From Linum tenue (Eukaryota > Streptophyta > Magnoliopsida > Malpighiales > Linaceae): a DNA stretch of 64,000 nucleotides. Each line of letters starts with the position of its first letter. Within the stretch, counting starts at the first letter, position 1. The DNA is taken from NCBI GenBank assembly GCA_946122785.1, contig CAMGYJ010000004.1, forward strand, positions 9,322,150-9,386,149, written 5' to 3'. A program made the translations under genes and the position numbers. Below are positions 51,357 to 64,000 of the stretch, one piece after another. A model generated the notes under the pieces. That model worked only from the letters and a program-made list of their open reading frames with translations, did no database searches and was not told the origin of the DNA.

Positions 51357-51654
51357 GTTCTTAACATTACTATCATACAATCGGTGACATGCCTAGTAAT
51401 GGCTCCGCTGGTGTATAATCATGATATCTGGATTTGCTGAGAGTTGACAAGCGAGATACTGTGAATGGTTCCAAAGGAAACGCGTCAATCATAATCGGCA
51501 CTCTTTGCAAGAAGGAAAAATTAATTAGACGAGATTTCCCCATTGTAATTAATTAATTGCAGAAGAATAATGATTAAATGAACATGGATCCATCGTGTGG
51601 ATGGCACGATCCTGTATCGCCCGTTCTCCAGCCAAACGGGTAGCGCCTTCCTCT

Positions 51655-52995
51655 TATGGGTGGTAAACGATTAGTCAGGGGTGGTAAACGATTAGTCAGT
51701 TATTGATTTTAGTCGATAAAGGAATCAATAACAACGGTTAGTTGTAAGGATGGCAATGAGTCGGGTCGGGGACGGATAGTGCATATTCGTTATCCTACCC
51801 AAAATAGTTTGGGTTTTACCCATACCCATATAATAAACGGGTAGAAAATCCAAACCATGTCCATACCCATTCGAGTTTCGGGTATCCACGGTTATCCATG
51901 GGTTAAGACAAAAAGTACGACAATAATTCACTAGAATGAAGAAAATTAATTAAAACAACACAATTTCATAAAAAATTATATTTATATGTTAAAAATAAAA
52001 TATGTTAGAGAAAAATATTGATTATTTATAGATAAAATACATATGCATGTGTATAATCGGGTGGGTTCGGGTTGGATAGTGAGAAAACCATGCCCACCCA
52101 TTACCCGGAATATTCGGGTTCGGGTTTTACCCATACCCACTAAAAGTCCTTCGGGTTCGAGTTTTACCATACCCAATTAGATTGGATTCAGGCGGATATC
52201 AACGGTTATGGATATTTATACCATCCCTAGTTAGTTGTTAATCAATAATCGATAATTTTTAGTGGTTTGGTTTTGGTTAGTTGTATTTTGCTTAGTGGTC
52301 AACCAATAAGAAAAATTGATAAGCACCTACTAGTATAACAACATTATTTTTGGCTTTGGCTAAGGGGAAAAGTCACAAGATTCAAAATCAATCAAAGTCG
52401 CAATTTTAAACATCCTAATTAACACCTATTGCAAACAACTCTCCACCAAAAGTTATGTTTAAGAGTTAGAACTCGAAAGTCATCCCTCGCTTACTTGACT
52501 TTGCATTTGACAATTGAGCGAAACTTGCCCCATAGGAGTCTTTGTTTGTTTGATGCATGTTTGTGAATAATGATGATTTTGTGATACTTGTGTTTGATGT
52601 TTAGCTAGTTGGCACTCTCTAATTCAATAAAAAAGTTGGATATGGATTATGAATTCACGAAAGATGTTATATTGTATTGAAATTCTTTATATAATTATAT
52701 TGTGTTAACAATATAGAAATGTAATTAAATTGTTTTGAATTATTTGTATAATTACATTATTATATTATTAAAAATTACTACAAAAGCTCAAAAGAACAAA
52801 AGAACAATTCCATATGTGAGGATTGTTATTGGTTAGCGGTTAACCGTCAAACTAACAGTTAATCGAACCGATAACAGGTGGCCAACCGATAAGTCTCATC
52901 GATTAAGTTTTCGGTATGCATTTTTCACTTAGTGGTTAATCACTAACCGCCAAATCGATTATTGGTTAACCGTAACTCAACCAATTAGCACCCTA
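51655..52995. mobile_element. hAT non-autonomous element (outer), interrupted
   Basis: Starts TATGGGTGGTAAACG and ends TTAGCACCCTA. A perfect 8-bp duplication CTTCCTCT flanks it (51647-51654 and 52996-53003). The first 21 bases are almost exactly duplicated in tandem. It is about 848 bp without its nested insertion and has no ORF. Confidence 0.8.
51745..52229. mobile_element. hAT non-autonomous element (inner, 485 bp)
   Basis: Starts TAAGGATGGCAA and ends ATACCATCCCTA, inverted repeats, flanked by GTTAGTTG on both sides (51737-51744 and 52230-52237). The interior is rich in TACCCATACCC and GGGTTCGGGTT motifs. Confidence 0.87.
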
Positions 52996-53220
52996 CTTCC
53001 TCTACATAATGATTAGTGGGAGTAATTAATGGTAATTGCATCGCTGTCAATCCATAGTCTCCCTGCTACAGAAAAAAACAACCTTCAATACAACATAAAC
53101 ACACACGTCTGTCACATATCCTATTCCTACCTGCACTCTGCAGATAGATGGAAATATATGCATGCATAATATAATAATACGTAATACCAACTAATCCTCA
53201 ATCATTTCGAGCTGTACTTG

Positions 53221-53230
53221 TTATAAATAG
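53221..53230 (+). promoter_or_regulatory. TATA box of the second peroxidase gene
   Basis: TTATAAATAG, about 140 bases upstream of the start codon. Confidence 0.7.
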
Positions 53231-53367
53231 CTCGTCTTCGACCTTCTCTTCACCATCATCATCTCCAGAGTTAGAAAACGATCAGTTTTCTAGTAATTTA
53301 TAGGCAATACTAGCTAGCTAGTACTGTTAATTAACACTTGGGTATCCCATCCCTCAATCCATCCGCC

Positions 53368-54929
<1,562 letters not shown>

Positions 54930-55798
54930 TTACTCCCACTGGATTTGGAGTTTTACTTTGTTTGTGTTTGATTATTTAATTTTCTGGTTGTGATATTCAT
55001 TCTTTTGGGTCGTGATGGCGTGAGAGAGTATTGAGTTGTTTGTTCAAATAAATGGAATGAAAAGTTCCTACGTTGGTGTGGGGATAAAAAAAAAGCACAT
55101 CATCTCCATTGTTTTTTTTATTGAGAAAAAAATTTGATTTCATGATGTATGAAATAAGAAGTGGTTGAAGGAATTGTGTATTTGTTCGCGGTGATTAATG
55201 GGATTGTGTAAAAACATGCAATTTGTTTATTCGAAAACATGTCAGGTAAGATTGAGATTGATAGTGGCGGAGCCATTCAAGGCAAGCCCAAGCTGGTCAT
55301 TTGCACTACGTTGACCTAAAAAATGTAAAGTAAATTTTTTATGTGATTGTAAATTAAATATAAAATCTTCATATTATTATAAATAATTTAAAAAAATAAT
55401 ATTTTGTGATCAATAATTAATTTTAATTTATTTATTTGTAAGTTAATTTATTATAAACAAAAATTCGACCAAATTCTCTTTTCCCCTCTTCATTTTTTGA
55501 CGTATCAACTCTGAATTAGACAATGTCGTAGCTCTTTCTATGTCCTTTTAACCTGTATTCTCTATTTTTTTTACCCTTCATTTCCAACCAATCTTTCATT
55601 TCTAATTTAGCCAAAAATAAAGAGAATAAGTGAATTAGTAGGGCAGGACTAGGACGGGTAAAGGGATAGGAGTTAAGATACTTGCCTGGTCGCTTGTTGA
55701 GGTGACTTCAAAGTTGTAACAAAATAAGAACAATTTGAAATGTGTAACGGCAATAGTGTCACATATTCGACCTTGATTAATGTACAAAATCATTATTT
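54930..55798. other. 3' flank of the second peroxidase
   Basis: At about 55264 TAGTGGCGGAGCC resembles a TTF-type hAT terminus like that at 795-829. The sequence beyond is AT-rich. No other feature was recognised. Confidence 0.35.
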
Positions 55799-55803
55799 AT
55801 GGT

Positions 55804-56773
55804 TAAGAGAAATTGAATCTTGAAAATTCAATTCCAACAGTCATTTCCTTTCAGCAAAGAAGAAGGTTAATGCGACAGCGTTTTCTCCAAGTTTTCCCAC
55901 CACAGCAAAGCGGTGTCGTTCTGATAGTCACACTTAGGGCTAGAAGTTTGGTACCCGTATTTGGGATATACCGAATACCGTACCGAATTTTTCTATATTT
56001 GGTATTACCGTATACACGTATTATTTCGTGGGATTAAGATTGGGATTGAATTTTAATTGTTATTTGGTGTTAGGGATTACGGGATTGGGATCGGTATATA
56101 CCGAAATACCTATCAATACCGAAATATAAGCTAGTGTGTTTTTATCCTCTCAACTAGACTCTCTCATTCACTACTACGCGATCCTCAACCACCAAGAGTG
56201 TCATTTAATTGTACATAGATCATTACATCACTATTTCACACTAGTATTAGTCGTCTCTCAATCTCTAATTCGTCAAATTAAAAATTACCAATAACAAGAA
56301 CTTGAGATGTTAGCTCTAGGCAACTCAAGAATCTTTGCTTAGTCTCTTTGCCCTAAAATAAACAATAAAATCTAATTTATATATTTAATTAGTAATTACA
56401 AAGGTAATTAATTTTGTATTCGATAATACCGATTGGGATACCAAAATATTTAGGGATTGGGACCGAAATTATTTAGGGGTTGAGATTGATTTTAGGGTGT
56501 AATTTGGTATTCGGTATTTCGGTATTTGGTATTGGGATACCGATATCGTACCGATTTCCACCCCTAGTCACACTTATGTTGCTAACGATGTCGTTTAGTT
56601 TATCTTCTTTCTCGTTTTCTTTTGTCTCAAGATTGGAGATTGTTTCCAATCCAAGCTAAATGACAAGAATGTTTTAGCTGGGTTGTCTTCTTGCATTGTA
56701 CAACCTATATAAGGCTTCACAGAAATGAGAATCAACAAACTCTAGAGTTTACCCCATATCAAACTTGTTGTTA
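55804..56773 (+). repeat. Left LTR of the copia element, with hAT insertion
   Basis: About 330 bp of LTR plus a 632-bp hAT element and an 8-bp duplication. It matches 61233-61558 on both sides of the insertion. Confidence 0.9.
55935..56566. mobile_element. hAT non-autonomous element in the copia left LTR
   Basis: Starts TAGGGCTAGAAGTTTGGTAC and ends CGATTTCCACCCCTA. It is flanked by GTCACACT (55927-55934 and 56567-56574). The right LTR has a single GTCACACT at the same place, an empty site. The interior is full of GGTATTACCG and ACCGAATACC motifs. Confidence 0.92.
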
Positions 56774-56874
56774 TTGTATCAGAGCCCTAGACAGCCGCCG
56801 CCAGGCCCACAAACGAAACTTCTCAAGCAGCCACTGAGGCTACAACATCAGAACCCCAACCACATACACAGACA

Positions 56875-59800
56875 ATGCCACAAACACAGACTTACCTCAT
56901 GGAGGACCCTTTCTTTCTTAATGGTTTCGTGCAGCCAGGTACCATCTTGGTGGGTGACAAGCTCACCACCACCAACTACAACGATTGGAATCGAACAATG
57001 CTCAATGTTCTTTCAGCCAAAAACAAGTTAGGCTTCATCGATGGAGCTATTTAAGAACCTGCAGAAACAGATCCAAAAAGAGGAGTTTGGGTCAGGAACA
57101 ATGAGATGATTCTAAGCGGGATCCAACAGTCTGTTGATCCAGAGATCCGCAAAACCATTTTGTCGATCAAATCTGCAGCTGATACTTGGAAAAGTCTTCA
57201 AATCCGCTATGGATCTGGTGATATTGTTCGAGTTGTAGAGCTTGAGGAAACCCTTTCAACCCTCAAGCAAGGAAACCAGACCATCACTGGGTACTATGGT
57301 CAGGTAATCACTCTCAAAGACGAACTTGAGTACAATTATCAACCTCTCATTCCATGTGATTGTACCCCTACTGATCACCTGACTTGTAGAGCCATGAAAC
57401 GATTTGAAGAGTATCAGGAAACCAGCTACGTGATTAAGTTTCTTAGAGGCTTTAATGAAAACTTCTCTGGAGTAAGGTCTCAAATTTTGATGATGACTTT
57501 CCCAACATCAACCGAGTTTTTCAAAGGATGCTACAACATGAGAGGCAGCTGTATGGCACTCAAAAATGCAAAATGGTTGCCACAACATCTACTGATGTTA
57601 CTGCCCTACCAGTTCCATGAGTCAATAAAAGGCAAGTTCCAAATAAGAAGAGACCATTCTGCACATTTTGCAAAAGAGAAGGGCATACCGAAGAAATTTG
57701 TTTTCAGAAGCATGGTTTGCCTCTTGGAATGAACTCAAGGACTCCAACCATGGTTGCAAACCGAATGCTTGGGTGCACCTTTGCAAAAATCCAGGGCACA
57801 CTGATGAGAAATGCTTTCACAAGCACGGTTTTCCCCCAACTACATTTCCAGGAACAACTCCGAGTCATATAGAAGAGGCATAAGTTCTGTCTATGTTGCC
57901 ATCTCTAATCTAGAGGAAGAAGTCAAGCTTACTCGTTCAGACTATGAGAAGCTCATGTCCTTGATGCATCCTCACAAACCACAAGGTTCTCATTCTGCTG
58001 CAGCTTTTATTTCCAGCACTGCCAAATCAGGTAAATGCTTCATGACTTTGCCTCCTCTTAATGTGCTCCACAAACCCACCACAAGTTGGATAATTGACAC
58101 AGGTGCCTCAGATCACATTGTATGTTCATTAGACTATCTAATAGACTGTAAACCAGTAGCCAATGTTTATATCACCTTACCTACTGGCCAAGAAATTCAG
58201 GCTACTCACATGGGCACTGTAGCATGCAGTGATACTTTGGTGCTTGAAGATGTGCTTTATGTTCCCAAATTCACTTTCAATTTGCTGTTTGTGAGCAAGT
58301 TAACCTCTAAGACCTCATTGAGCTTAACCTTCCATTCAAATCTTTGTGTCATACAGGATATGGAGCAGAAGAGGGTGACTGGTTCTGCTAGATTGACAAA
58401 TGGCCTTTACTAACTAGAAGCCTATAGTAATCCTAAACTCATCACAGCTATTAGTTCCAACACTTTTGACCTGTGGCATTTTAGATTAGGACATCTCTCT
58501 CACTCTAAAGTGCCTCATCTCAATCAGTTTTGTACCTCCATTAACACTCAGAAAGATTTACCCTGCGATGTTTGTCACTTTGCTAAGAAAAGGAGGCTGT
58601 CTTTTCCTATTAGTCAGCATGTAACTTTCCATCCTTTTGAACTCCTACATGTTGATATATGGGGTCCTAATTATGTTGATGATTTCTCTAGAATGACAAG
58701 GATAGTTCTGTTGTCTCTCAAATCAGAAGCAGGACCTAAACTGATCACCTTCCGTAATCCAATGCAAACCCAATTTCAGATTCAAATCAAACAAATTAGA
58801 AGTGATAAAGGCAAAGAATTCAGTGTGAATGATTACTATGATTCCCACGACATCATTCATGAAATGTCTTGTGTCCAAACACTCCCCAGCATAATAGCAA
58901 GGTTGACAGAAAGCATCAACATATCTTAGCTGTTGCTAGAGCTCTTCAATTCCAGGCTGATTTGCCACCTGGTTTCTGGGGTGAATGTGTGAAACATGCA
59001 GTCTACCTAATCAACAAAGTCCCTTCTTTTGTTCTTAACAACTAAACACCCTATCACAGGCTCTACAACACCCCACCAGACCTCACAAATTTGAAAGCTT
59101 TTGGCTGTTTAATCTATTCTTCCTCTCTAGCTCACAACAGAATTGAATTTCAACCTAGGGCTAGAAAAGGAGTATTCCTAGGATATCTTGCAAGCATCAA
59201 AGGTTATAAAGTTTATGATCTTGATAGCCATGGTATATTCATCTCCAGGGATGTAATTTTTTTTTATGAATCCCACTTCCCATTCAAGTCTATCAACAAG
59301 GATTCTCAACCTGATCTAGCTTCTTATCTTTTCTTTCCCTTCCTACCACTCCTCCACTGGATGATTTCCCACCTCAGCCTGTTTCTTCTCCTCTTGTTCC
59401 TCCCCTCCACCTTTACCTCCCACCATCTCCCCACCCAGTTCTTCTTCACCACCTCCTGCCCCTCAATCAACTGTTTCTTCTCCATCCCCACCTGCCCCAC
59501 ACCGTCCACCTTCTCCTTCTCCTCCCCCACCACCCCTCCACCTGCCAATCAACCACTTTTGAGACGTTCTAACAGACACATCAAGCCCCCAACTCACCTA
59601 GTTAAAGAATACCACTGCTACCTTTCCCACTCATCTAACAGTGCTAGTGATCAGCTTCAGCAACAGATTCCTAGACCAATGTATGCTCTATCCTCTATGG
59701 TTTCCTATGATAAACTCACTCCATCATACATAAAGTTTGTTCTTGGCATTTCCTCCTATCAAGAATCAAATAGCTACAAAGAAGCGTCTTAATCCATGTA

Positions 59801-61190
59801 AAAATCCAATTGATAACAAGTGGGTTTATCGAATTAAAGTGCATCAGGATGGTTCTTCAGAGAGGTTTAAGGCCAGATTTGTTGACAAAGGCAATACACA
59901 ACAGGAAGGGGTAGATTACCATGATACTTTTGCCCCAGTCATCAAGATGACCACTATCAGGACTTTCCTAGCTATTGCTGCTCTAAGGAACTGGCACATC
60001 CATCAATTGGATGTTAATAATGCCTTCCTCCATGGTGATCTCCAAGAGGAAGTGTATATAACATTGCCAAAGGGTTATGACCCTCCACCAGGCTTCATCA
60101 ACCCTGTTTGCTGACTCAAGAAGTCCCTATATGGCCTTAAACAAGCATCTCGATAGTGGTTTTCAAAACTCATAGACAAACTTCAATAAGTTGGTTATGT
60201 TCAAAGTCAAGCAGATCATTCCTTGTTTTATAAAGCCACTGATTCAAGTTATACTTGCATACTGATATATGTTGATGATTTGGTTGTGGGTGGGAATGAT
60301 CTATCAGCTATTGAAGAACTAAAGGCCGTTCTCCATTCTGAATTCAAAATTAAAGATCCAGACACTTTAAGTTTCTTTTTTGGCATGGAAGTTGCAAGAA
60401 ACAGTCAGGGCATTCATCTATCACAATGAAAGTATGCTTTGGAAATCACTGAGGAAGCAAATTTATTAGACTCAAGACCTGTCTCGACCCCCATGGATTA
60501 CAAAACTCATCTTACTAAAGAGTGTGACATTCCCTCTGCAGATCCTGAACTTTACAGGACACTTGTTGGAAAATTGATCTACCTTACTACAACAAGACCA
60601 GATATCAGCTTCGCTACACGACAAGTAAGTCAATTTTTGGGAAATCCAAGCATCACACACTACAAAGCAGTTCTCAGAATTCTCAGATACTTGAAATCTG
60701 CCCTTGCCACTAGCACTTTCTTCTCTTCTCAAGGACAGTTCCAGCTCAAGGCATTCTCAGACTCTGATTGGGCAGCCTGTGTGGATACTCGAAGATCTAT
60801 TACAGGTTATTGTGTTTACCTGGGCAATTCCTTAATTTCTTAGAAAAGTAAGAAGTAGCAAACTGTTTCCCGATCCTCCTGTGAGGCAGAGTACAGAGAG
60901 CACTTGCCTTCTCTGCCTGTGAGCTTCAGTGGCTTCTCTATCTGCTTCGTGACTTCAAGGTTGATCATCCTCAGCCAACCAACATCTACTGTGATAATTA
61001 AAGTGCCATATATATTGCCGAGAATCCGACGTTCCAAGAACGAACGAAACATATCGAACTTGATTGCCATCTTGTTCGTGAAAAGATGCAGCGTAAGTTT
61101 CTCAAATTTCTTCATGTCTCATCGGCTCACCAACTCGCGGATCTCTTCACCAAACCCCTATCTCCAGCACCATTTCTCCATCTCGTCTCC
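56875..61190 (+). pseudogene. Copia gag-pol, many stops and frameshifts
   Basis: Gag begins MPQTQTYLMEDPFF with a stop at 57052. After it come a gag helix region, a decayed zinc knuckle, and a protease block (WIIDTGASDHI). A pre-integrase finger follows (LGHLSHSK, then CDVCHFAKK). The integrase core shows HVDIWGP and IRSDKGKEF. Reverse transcriptase shows [15 protein letters not shown] and the YVDD box (ILIYVDDLVVGGND). RNase H ends near 60850-61190 out of frame. In-frame stops at 57052, 60112, 60154, 60187, 60427 and 60841 break it. Confidence 0.9.
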
Positions 61191-61232
61191 AAACTCGGGG
61201 TGCAAAATCTCTGCCCATTGGCTTGCGGGGGG

Positions 61233-61558
61233 TAATAGGAATTGAATCTTGAAAATTCAATTCCAATGGTCATTTTCTTTCAGCAAAGAAGAAGGTCAAT
61301 GTGGTAGCGTTTTCTCCCAGTTTTCCCACCACGGCAAAGCATTGTCGTTCTAATAGTCACACTTATGTTGCCAACGATGTCGTTTGGTTTATTTGCTTTC
61401 TTCGTTTTCTATTGTCTCAAGTTGGAGATTGTTTCCAATCCAAGCTAACTGACAAGAATGTGTTAGCTGGGTTGTCTTCTTGCCTTGTACAACCTATATA
61501 AGGCTTCACAGAAATGAGAATCAACATCTAGGGTTTCCCCATATCAAACTTGTTGCTA
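61233..61558 (+). repeat. Right LTR of the copia element
   Basis: 326 bp and uninterrupted. ATGGT follows at 61559-61563. Confidence 0.9.
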
Positions 61559-61563
61559 ATGGT

Positions 61564-62204
61564 GTCACATTTGGGTCACAGAAAAGGGAGCCTAGCTAAC
61601 AATGGCGTGTGTTGACTTGGGGACAGCCACACTTCTCCAAACTTTATGATTTGACTCTATCAACATATCGTTCCTCTATACTTATTCTTAGGGGGGCATA
61701 TATGCCAGTCGGCTAGCTCCAATCTTATTGGAGGATGTCGAATTTTTTAAACATCAAGTTAGCTAGGCTGCGGTTTGGATGAATCTGATCATGATCTCAT
61801 ACTCAAAAGTACTTAAATAATATTGCCGACATGTTCGTATGTGGAAAATTAGCAGGTCAGAAGGATTTACTCCACAAGTTTGGTCAACGTACATAATTTG
61901 GTTTTTCTTTAAACTATAATCCATACTCCTATAACGATGACATCGACGAGCAATGAAAAAGTCCGACACATAATATCATAATGATTACCTATAGAGTTGG
62001 TTAGTTTGTTATTCATGGGTGACAGGATTTGGTAATCAATATTCATGGATACATATAGGATTCAACGGTAGGATGACAAGTTCGAATTGAGATGGACAGT
62101 TGGTATCCATTGCACTATTCTAATTAGCTCTCGTTATTTTAATGGTAATGAAATTTTCTTGTATGATCAGCGGGTTCAGGTTGGACAATGATACCCTATT
62201 AGGT
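61564..62204. other. Intergenic; nothing recognised
   Basis: No coding sequence or element end was seen. Confidence 0.4.
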
Positions 62205-62211
62205 AAGATTC

Positions 62212-63625
62212 TCGATGGGCAAGGAAAAGTTTCATCTAATATCATGGGACCTGTGCAAGATTCCGAAGCAGAAAGGCGGACTAGGCATCCGTAGCTTAGA
62301 AACACAAAACCAGTCTCTCCTCATGAAATGGTTATGGAGATTTTCTACTGAAAGGGAATCATGGTGGAGAGAGCTCATTTGTTTAAAGTTCCCTAGTGCC
62401 TCGTCTGAATGGTCGTCGGGGGATTGTACCGGAAGTGTCGGTTGTAGTCCGTGGTCGCAGATCATGAAATTGAAGCATACTTTTTGGAGAATGGCGCGCA
62501 TTGAACAAGGTAGTGGTTGTTGGACTTCCTTTTGGCATGATCATTGGGTCGAAGGTTCTTGCTTGGCGGAGAAATTTCCGAGAGTGATGGCTGCTGCTGT
62601 CCACCCGAGTTCCCGTGTCGCTGATCACCTGTCCATCGTGGGTGGAAATCTATTGTGGGAAATTCCTCTTAAATTTTCTCTTCGTGGGGGGGGGGGGGGC
62701 AGAGAGGGAGAGAGAGTGCTTAATGAATTTACTTGAAAATATCCCTTCTTCTAGTTTTACTGCAGGTCCTGAGAGGGTGACTTGGCTGCCTGACGCGTCT
62801 GCAGGCTTTAGCGTGAAGTCGGCGTACAATCACTTGATGACAGATAGACAAATCGGAGTCCCCGATTTCCCCGTCAAGGTCGTGTGGCAGAGCATAATCC
62901 CAAGCAAAATCTGCATCTTCCTATGGATCGTGTTCCACAAAAGACTTCTCACCCATGACAACCTCAAGAAGCGAGGATTCCAGCTACCAAGCAGATGCGC
63001 CCTTTGTGGAAAGGAGGAGGAGAACCCAAACCATTTGTTCGTTCATTGCAGTTTCTCAAAGGAAATTTGGTGGAGGATGCGCTCTTTCGTCAGGATTGAA
63101 AGCAGTATCATTGATAACGACGATATCTCAACAAGGATCATGCGGTGGTATTGTCATAAGCCATCCAGCCCTTGGCAGTGGTGTACTAAGGTCTTCTTAC
63201 ACGCGTTTTGTTGGATAGTATGGCTGGAAAGAAATTCCAGAGTCTTCAAGGGGGAAGCTGCTTCCGCTCTCGCCGCATCTTTCCGAATTGGGTGCCTTAT
63301 TGCAAGCTGGGTGTCCACGGCAGGAAAAGTCGACAAGCATGTGGCCGAGGCTTGGGTGTTGACTCTCAAGAACAGATTGCTTCCCAGGATTAGGCGAGCT
63401 CTCCAGTGACATCTGAAGTAGTAGTCCTTTGCTGTCTTTTCCTTTTCTCTTCGGGGCCTTCTTGCCCCTCTTCGCTTCTGTTTATGGTGTTTTCCCTGCC
63501 TTTTTCATTTGTTCTTCCCTTGCTGTTGTTTTTTCTTGTCCCTTGGCTTGCGTTGCCCTGTTGGATCTTGTAATCTCTTTCTGATTATTTTTAATATATA
63601 TCATCCTTAACAAAAAAAAAAAAAA
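62212..63625 (+). mobile_element. 5'-truncated LINE with poly(A) tail
   Basis: It ends in an A-run at 63612-63625. AAGATTC occurs at both 62205-62211 and 63624-63630, a possible short target duplication. Only the 3' end of ORF2 remains. Plant L1-type elements are often truncated at the 5' end. Confidence 0.75.
62218..63409 (+). pseudogene. LINE ORF2 C-terminus with zinc-binding (zf-RVT) domain
   Basis: The first frame reads WDLCKIPKQKGGLGIRSLETQN, the family motif after reverse transcriptase, then SGCWTSFWHDHWVEG. A G-run at 62686-62698 shifts the frame. The second frame continues FSVKSAYNHL, IPSKICIFLWIVFHKRLLT, CALCGKEEENPNHLFVHC and ends at 63409. The reverse transcriptase and endonuclease are absent. 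Confidence 0.85.
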
Positions 63626-63630
63626 GATTC

Positions 63631-63789
63631 AAGTCGATATGGTGATAGCGATTTATGCGGGCTCTGCTCCAAAGTTAAACCTCAACTATTTTTGGTTGGG
63701 ATGATTTAGAGTTTGAATCTTAATCAGTAAAAATATATATACAGAAGAATATCACTTAAATATGAATGATATGTCTATATATTGTACAC
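63631..63789. other. Spacer between the LINE and the edge LTR
   Basis: AT-rich; no feature was recognised. Confidence 0.4.
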
Positions 63790-63967
63790 TGTTATGGGAC
63801 AATCCAAGTACCACATCGGTAATACAAGGGAAGTAACCCTTGTATATTAGTGTCCACCTAGCCCAATTAGTATGAGGCCTTTTGGGGAGGACACCCAAGA
63901 GTAAAACCGTGCGGGCTTGGCCCAAAGCGGACAATATCGTACTAATTGAGCAGGCCCCGTTATGACA
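63790..63967 (+). repeat. LTR of an element running off the window
   Basis: TGTTATGGGACAATCC to CCGTTATGACA, about 178 bp, with short terminal TGT...ACA. A TGGTATCAGAGCC primer site follows. The short LTR suggests a TRIM or another small LTR element. The start could be seven bases earlier at 63783. Confidence 0.5.
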
Positions 63968-63969
63968 AG

Positions 63970-63982
63970 TGGTATCAGAGCC
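63970..63982 (+). promoter_or_regulatory. Primer-binding site at the window edge
   Basis: TGGTATCAGAGCC, two bases after the LTR end; initiator Met tRNA complement. Confidence 0.7.
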
Positions 63983-64000
63983 AGGTTCGGTTCGAGGCGG

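Larger units (their letters stand above)
55804..61558 (+). mobile_element. Ty1/copia retrotransposon with TA...TA LTR ends, decayed
   Basis: The LTRs start TAAGAGAAATTG / TAATAGGAATTG and end TTGTTGTTA / TTGTTGCTA. A perfect duplication ATGGT flanks the element (55799-55803 and 61559-61563). The primer-binding site TTGTATCAGAGCC at 56774-56786 directly follows the left LTR. A G-run ends at 61232, directly before the right LTR. Gag-integrase-reverse transcriptase order marks it as copia. The left LTR contains a hAT insertion. Confidence 0.9.

Overview
The window is nuclear DNA of a flowering plant, almost certainly a eudicot. It has GT-AG introns, plant-only gene families (class III peroxidases, a photosystem II W-type precursor, an A20/AN1 stress-associated protein, a BLOC-1 subunit), AT-rich intergenic DNA and dense Ty3/gypsy, Ty1/copia, MULE, hAT, Tourist-like, Helitron-like and LINE insertions. 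The species cannot be named from the sequence. Host genes are few: a SAP zinc-finger gene (1365-1796, minus), a four-exon peroxidase (38532-41947, minus), a truncated PsbW-like gene (43171-43776, minus), a BLOS1/GCN5L1 gene (49403-49983, plus) and a second peroxidase that has lost the usual third intron (53368-54929, plus).

The main object is a 35 kb Russian-doll insertion between the SAP gene and the first peroxidase. A small Tourist-like MITE (arms 3100-3437 and 38274-38293, TSD TAA) was split by a Tat-lineage Ty3/gypsy element on the minus strand (LTRs 3438-4279 and 37425-38268, TSD GAATG). That element carries an antisense gene with a plant mobile domain (PMD). In the 5'-leader intron of the PMD gene sits a 21 kb Mutator-like element (about 5035-26209) with TIRs of about 320 bp. 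The MULE encodes an Ulp1-type (C48) cysteine protease gene and a FAR1/MULE/SWIM transposase, both now broken. Two elements then entered the MULE: a chromovirus-like Ty3/gypsy with a long uninterrupted ORF (10771-16824, TSD TTTAT), in an intron of the protease gene, and a solo LTR (20985-22372, TSD GTATC), just inside a transposase exon. Every level except the MULE has an exact target-site duplication.

The right part holds further nested elements. One hAT element lies inside another hAT element (51655-52995 around 51745-52229). A decayed Ty1/copia element has non-canonical TA...TA LTR ends (55804-61558, TSD ATGGT), and its left LTR carries a hAT insertion whose empty site survives in the right LTR. 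A 5'-truncated LINE with a poly(A) tail follows (62212-63625). At the window edge is an LTR plus an initiator-Met-type primer-binding site (63790 onward).

The host genes look independent of each other. The peroxidases are secreted haem enzymes. The SAP gene has a TATA box and a perfect heat-shock element upstream. The PsbW-like gene keeps the chloroplast and thylakoid targeting part but lacks a recognisable mature domain. All similarity statements come from reading the sequence by eye; no database search was run.
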